From assembly GCA_964347035.1 (NCBI GenBank), contig CAYFXE010000072.1, forward strand, positions 1 to 6,723: a stretch of 6,723 nt of DNA, given 5' to 3'. Below are positions 6,061 to 6,723 of the stretch, one piece after another. Within the stretch, counting starts at the first letter, position 1. Each line of letters begins with the position of its first letter. A program made the position numbers and the translations under genes. The notes beneath the pieces were generated by a model. That model made no database searches. It had not been told where the DNA came from and saw only the letters and a program-made list of their open reading frames with translations. Source of the stretch: CAYFXE01 sp964347035 (lineage in GTDB: Bacteria > Acidobacteriota > Aminicenantia > Aminicenantales > Aminicenantaceae).

Positions 6061-6129
6061 GGGAACGTTCTTTCTTAAAAAGAACATCCCTAATTATACG
6101 CTGCATCTGGCCGAAAACTCAGGCCTAGA
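6061..6129. repeat. Two consecutive intergenic hairpins
   Basis: Hairpin one: GGGA (6061-6064) pairs with TCCC (6087-6090) and GTTCTT (6067-6072) pairs with AAGAAC (6080-6085), with a small internal loop and a 7-base loop. Hairpin two: ATCT (6105-6108) with AGAT (6127-6130) and GGCC (6109-6112) with GGCC (6122-6125), with one bulge. They lie between the esterase promoter and the 3' end of the 64-residue gene. The second could end transcription of that gene, but no T-run follows. GGGAACGTT here is the inverse of the AACGTTCCC at 1137, which suggests a REP-like dispersed element. Confidence 0.5.
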
Positions 6130-6233
6130 TTCTCGTGTCATTATGAATAGATAATTCCCTAGATATAATGAGCTGAAATGTTCTTAAGGCTTGATTTTAT
6201 TCTAAGATTTCTGGGAAGAGGCGAAGTTTATCC

Positions 6234-6428
6234 TCATTCGTAGGAAATGACTCTTATAAGCCCGATGGTGGCTCCGGTGTCATCAGTCGTGCATGTATCA
6301 CTCACAGAAATAATCTTCTGCACATTGTTCTCCCCGATAAAGTTATTGACCGTATTGTCCAGATTATCCAATTCTTCTTTGGCATGGAATATTTTCAACG
6401 GAGTGGCAAATGTTTTGACCTTTATCAC
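6234..6428 (-). CDS. Small conserved-looking protein, 64 residues, unknown function
   Basis: The start is GTG 6428-6426, chosen because GGAGG (6438-6434) sits 5 bases before it. The frame runs on to an ATG at 6479, but that form places the Shine-Dalgarno site inside the gene and adds a low-quality N-terminus. The product reads IKVKTFATPLKIF, an acidic helix (AKEELDNLDNTVNNFI, about 16-31), a strand (VQKIISVSD, about 36-44) and a striking tail DTCTTDDTGATIGLIRV (44-60) ending YE. The predicted order beta-alpha-beta-beta in so small a protein suggests a compact ferredoxin-like or dodecin-like fold, but I cannot name the family; I have a vague memory of similar orphan proteins with 'SVSDTCTTDD.GATIG'. 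One cysteine (46) lies in the conserved-looking turn. It stands alone, convergent with nothing, upstream of the esterase on the same strand with about 230 bases between them. Confidence 0.75.
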   Translation of the reverse strand: MIKVKTFATPLKIFHAKEELDNLDNTVNNFIGENNVQKIISVSDTCTTDDTGATIGLIRVISYE

Positions 6429-6433
6429 AAGAG

Positions 6434-6438
6434 CCTCC
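6434..6438 (-). promoter_or_regulatory. Shine-Dalgarno site deciding the GTG start of the 64-residue gene
   Basis: The minus strand reads AAAGGAGG, with GGAGG at 6438-6434, and five bases separate it from GTG 6428. This is the strongest ribosome site in the window and argues against the longer ATG 6479 start. Confidence 0.75.
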
Positions 6439-6614
6439 TTTATAGAAAAATTTTTTTTGGCTTTGTACAAGAATAGCATAATAGAAAGGAATCTGAAATA
6501 GCCCAGGTAAGCATCCTTATTTCCGTGATGAAAGTTAAAGAATGTGTATTTGGGGATGGCCTAGCTCCCCTTCAGGTTTTTCACGCCGTTCTCCATTCGC
6601 CCCTCTCGGTTGCT

Positions 6615-6699
6615 GCTGGGGTCAGGCCTTGTCGTCCGGAAAAGCTGTTTCTCTCCCTGTACCCGAGGACAAAACCTTGGGATAAGGCCTGACCCCAGC
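6615..6699. repeat. Perfect 16-base inverted repeat, possible mobile-element or REP end
   Basis: GCTGGGGTCAGGCCTT (6615-6630) is exactly repeated in inverted orientation at 6684-6699, with 53 bases between. TGGGGTCAGG-type palindromes are, from memory, common at the borders of REP-associated tyrosine (Y1) transposase genes. No transposase is visible here, so a gene beyond the right edge or a stand-alone REP pair are both possible. From 6429 to 6614 I see no convincing gene; a weak stem (6552-6556 with 6566-6570) lies at 6552-6570. Confidence 0.7.
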
Positions 6700-6723
6700 T
6701 CAGACATACTCGCAAGTCGACTT

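Noticed and set aside
6552..6581. GGGGA/TCCCC stem followed by a delayed T-run
   Set aside because: The stem is short with bulges, the T-run is 6 bases away, and no plus-strand gene precedes it.
6528..6692. Plus-strand ORF of 54 codons, and a 48-codon minus-strand ORF over the same region
   Set aside because: No Shine-Dalgarno site for the plus ORF. It ends inside the inverted repeat arm, and both ORFs cross the palindrome, so they are most likely fortuitous.

Overview
The window looks like a chromosomal stretch from a Gram-negative, probably uncultured bacterium. The evidence is a TonB-type protein with the S-x3-H motif, several secreted proteins with Sec signals, and intergenic DNA full of palindromes. 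The gene style (M56/BlaR1 protein, TonB-family protein, CBM9-like domain fused to an esterase, small conserved orphan proteins) reminds me of Aminicenantes/Acidobacteriota-like genomes. That is a low-confidence impression and no marker gene here settles it.

Layout. Positions 2-844 (+) hold the 3' part of a gene that enters from beyond the left edge. It is the C-terminal end of an M56/BlaR1-like membrane protein carrying an unusual Lys/Glu-rich coiled-coil tail with three degenerate repeats, and a strong intrinsic terminator follows at 915-950. Positions 985-1443 are repeat-rich: a nested palindromic element of the 'ATTCCT-N8-AGGAAT' kind (987-1107), an AT-rich hairpin (1133-1168), and a 54-residue Cys-containing protein (1209-1373, GTG start). 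A 13-base near-identical direct repeat (1137 and 1431) brackets that small gene. Immediately after the second repeat copy lies a VapC-like PIN domain that has lost its N-terminal part (1454-1783).

The centre is a block of minus-strand genes. A CBM9-like plus alpha/beta-hydrolase secreted esterase (6001-4061) comes first. After a 190-base gap come a TonB-family protein (3870-2917) and a secreted helical-repeat protein (2924-1851) whose start overlaps the tonB stop by 8 bases. The last two form a coupled pair. The esterase has its own plausible promoter and Shine-Dalgarno site.

The right end holds two hairpins (6061-6129), a 64-residue conserved-looking small protein (6428-6234, minus, GTG start chosen by its Shine-Dalgarno site), and a perfect 16-base inverted repeat (6615-6699). 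That repeat looks like a REP/RAYT-type or other mobile-element end.

How the genes work together can only be inferred. The TonB-family protein could power an outer-membrane transporter and the CBM9-esterase could act on ester-linked carbohydrate outside the cytoplasm, but no TonB-dependent receptor or ExbB/ExbD is visible. I do not see a convincing new defence or other named system. The most unusual items are the coiled-coil M56 tail, the small-gene cassette next to the broken PIN gene, and the palindromes at both ends.
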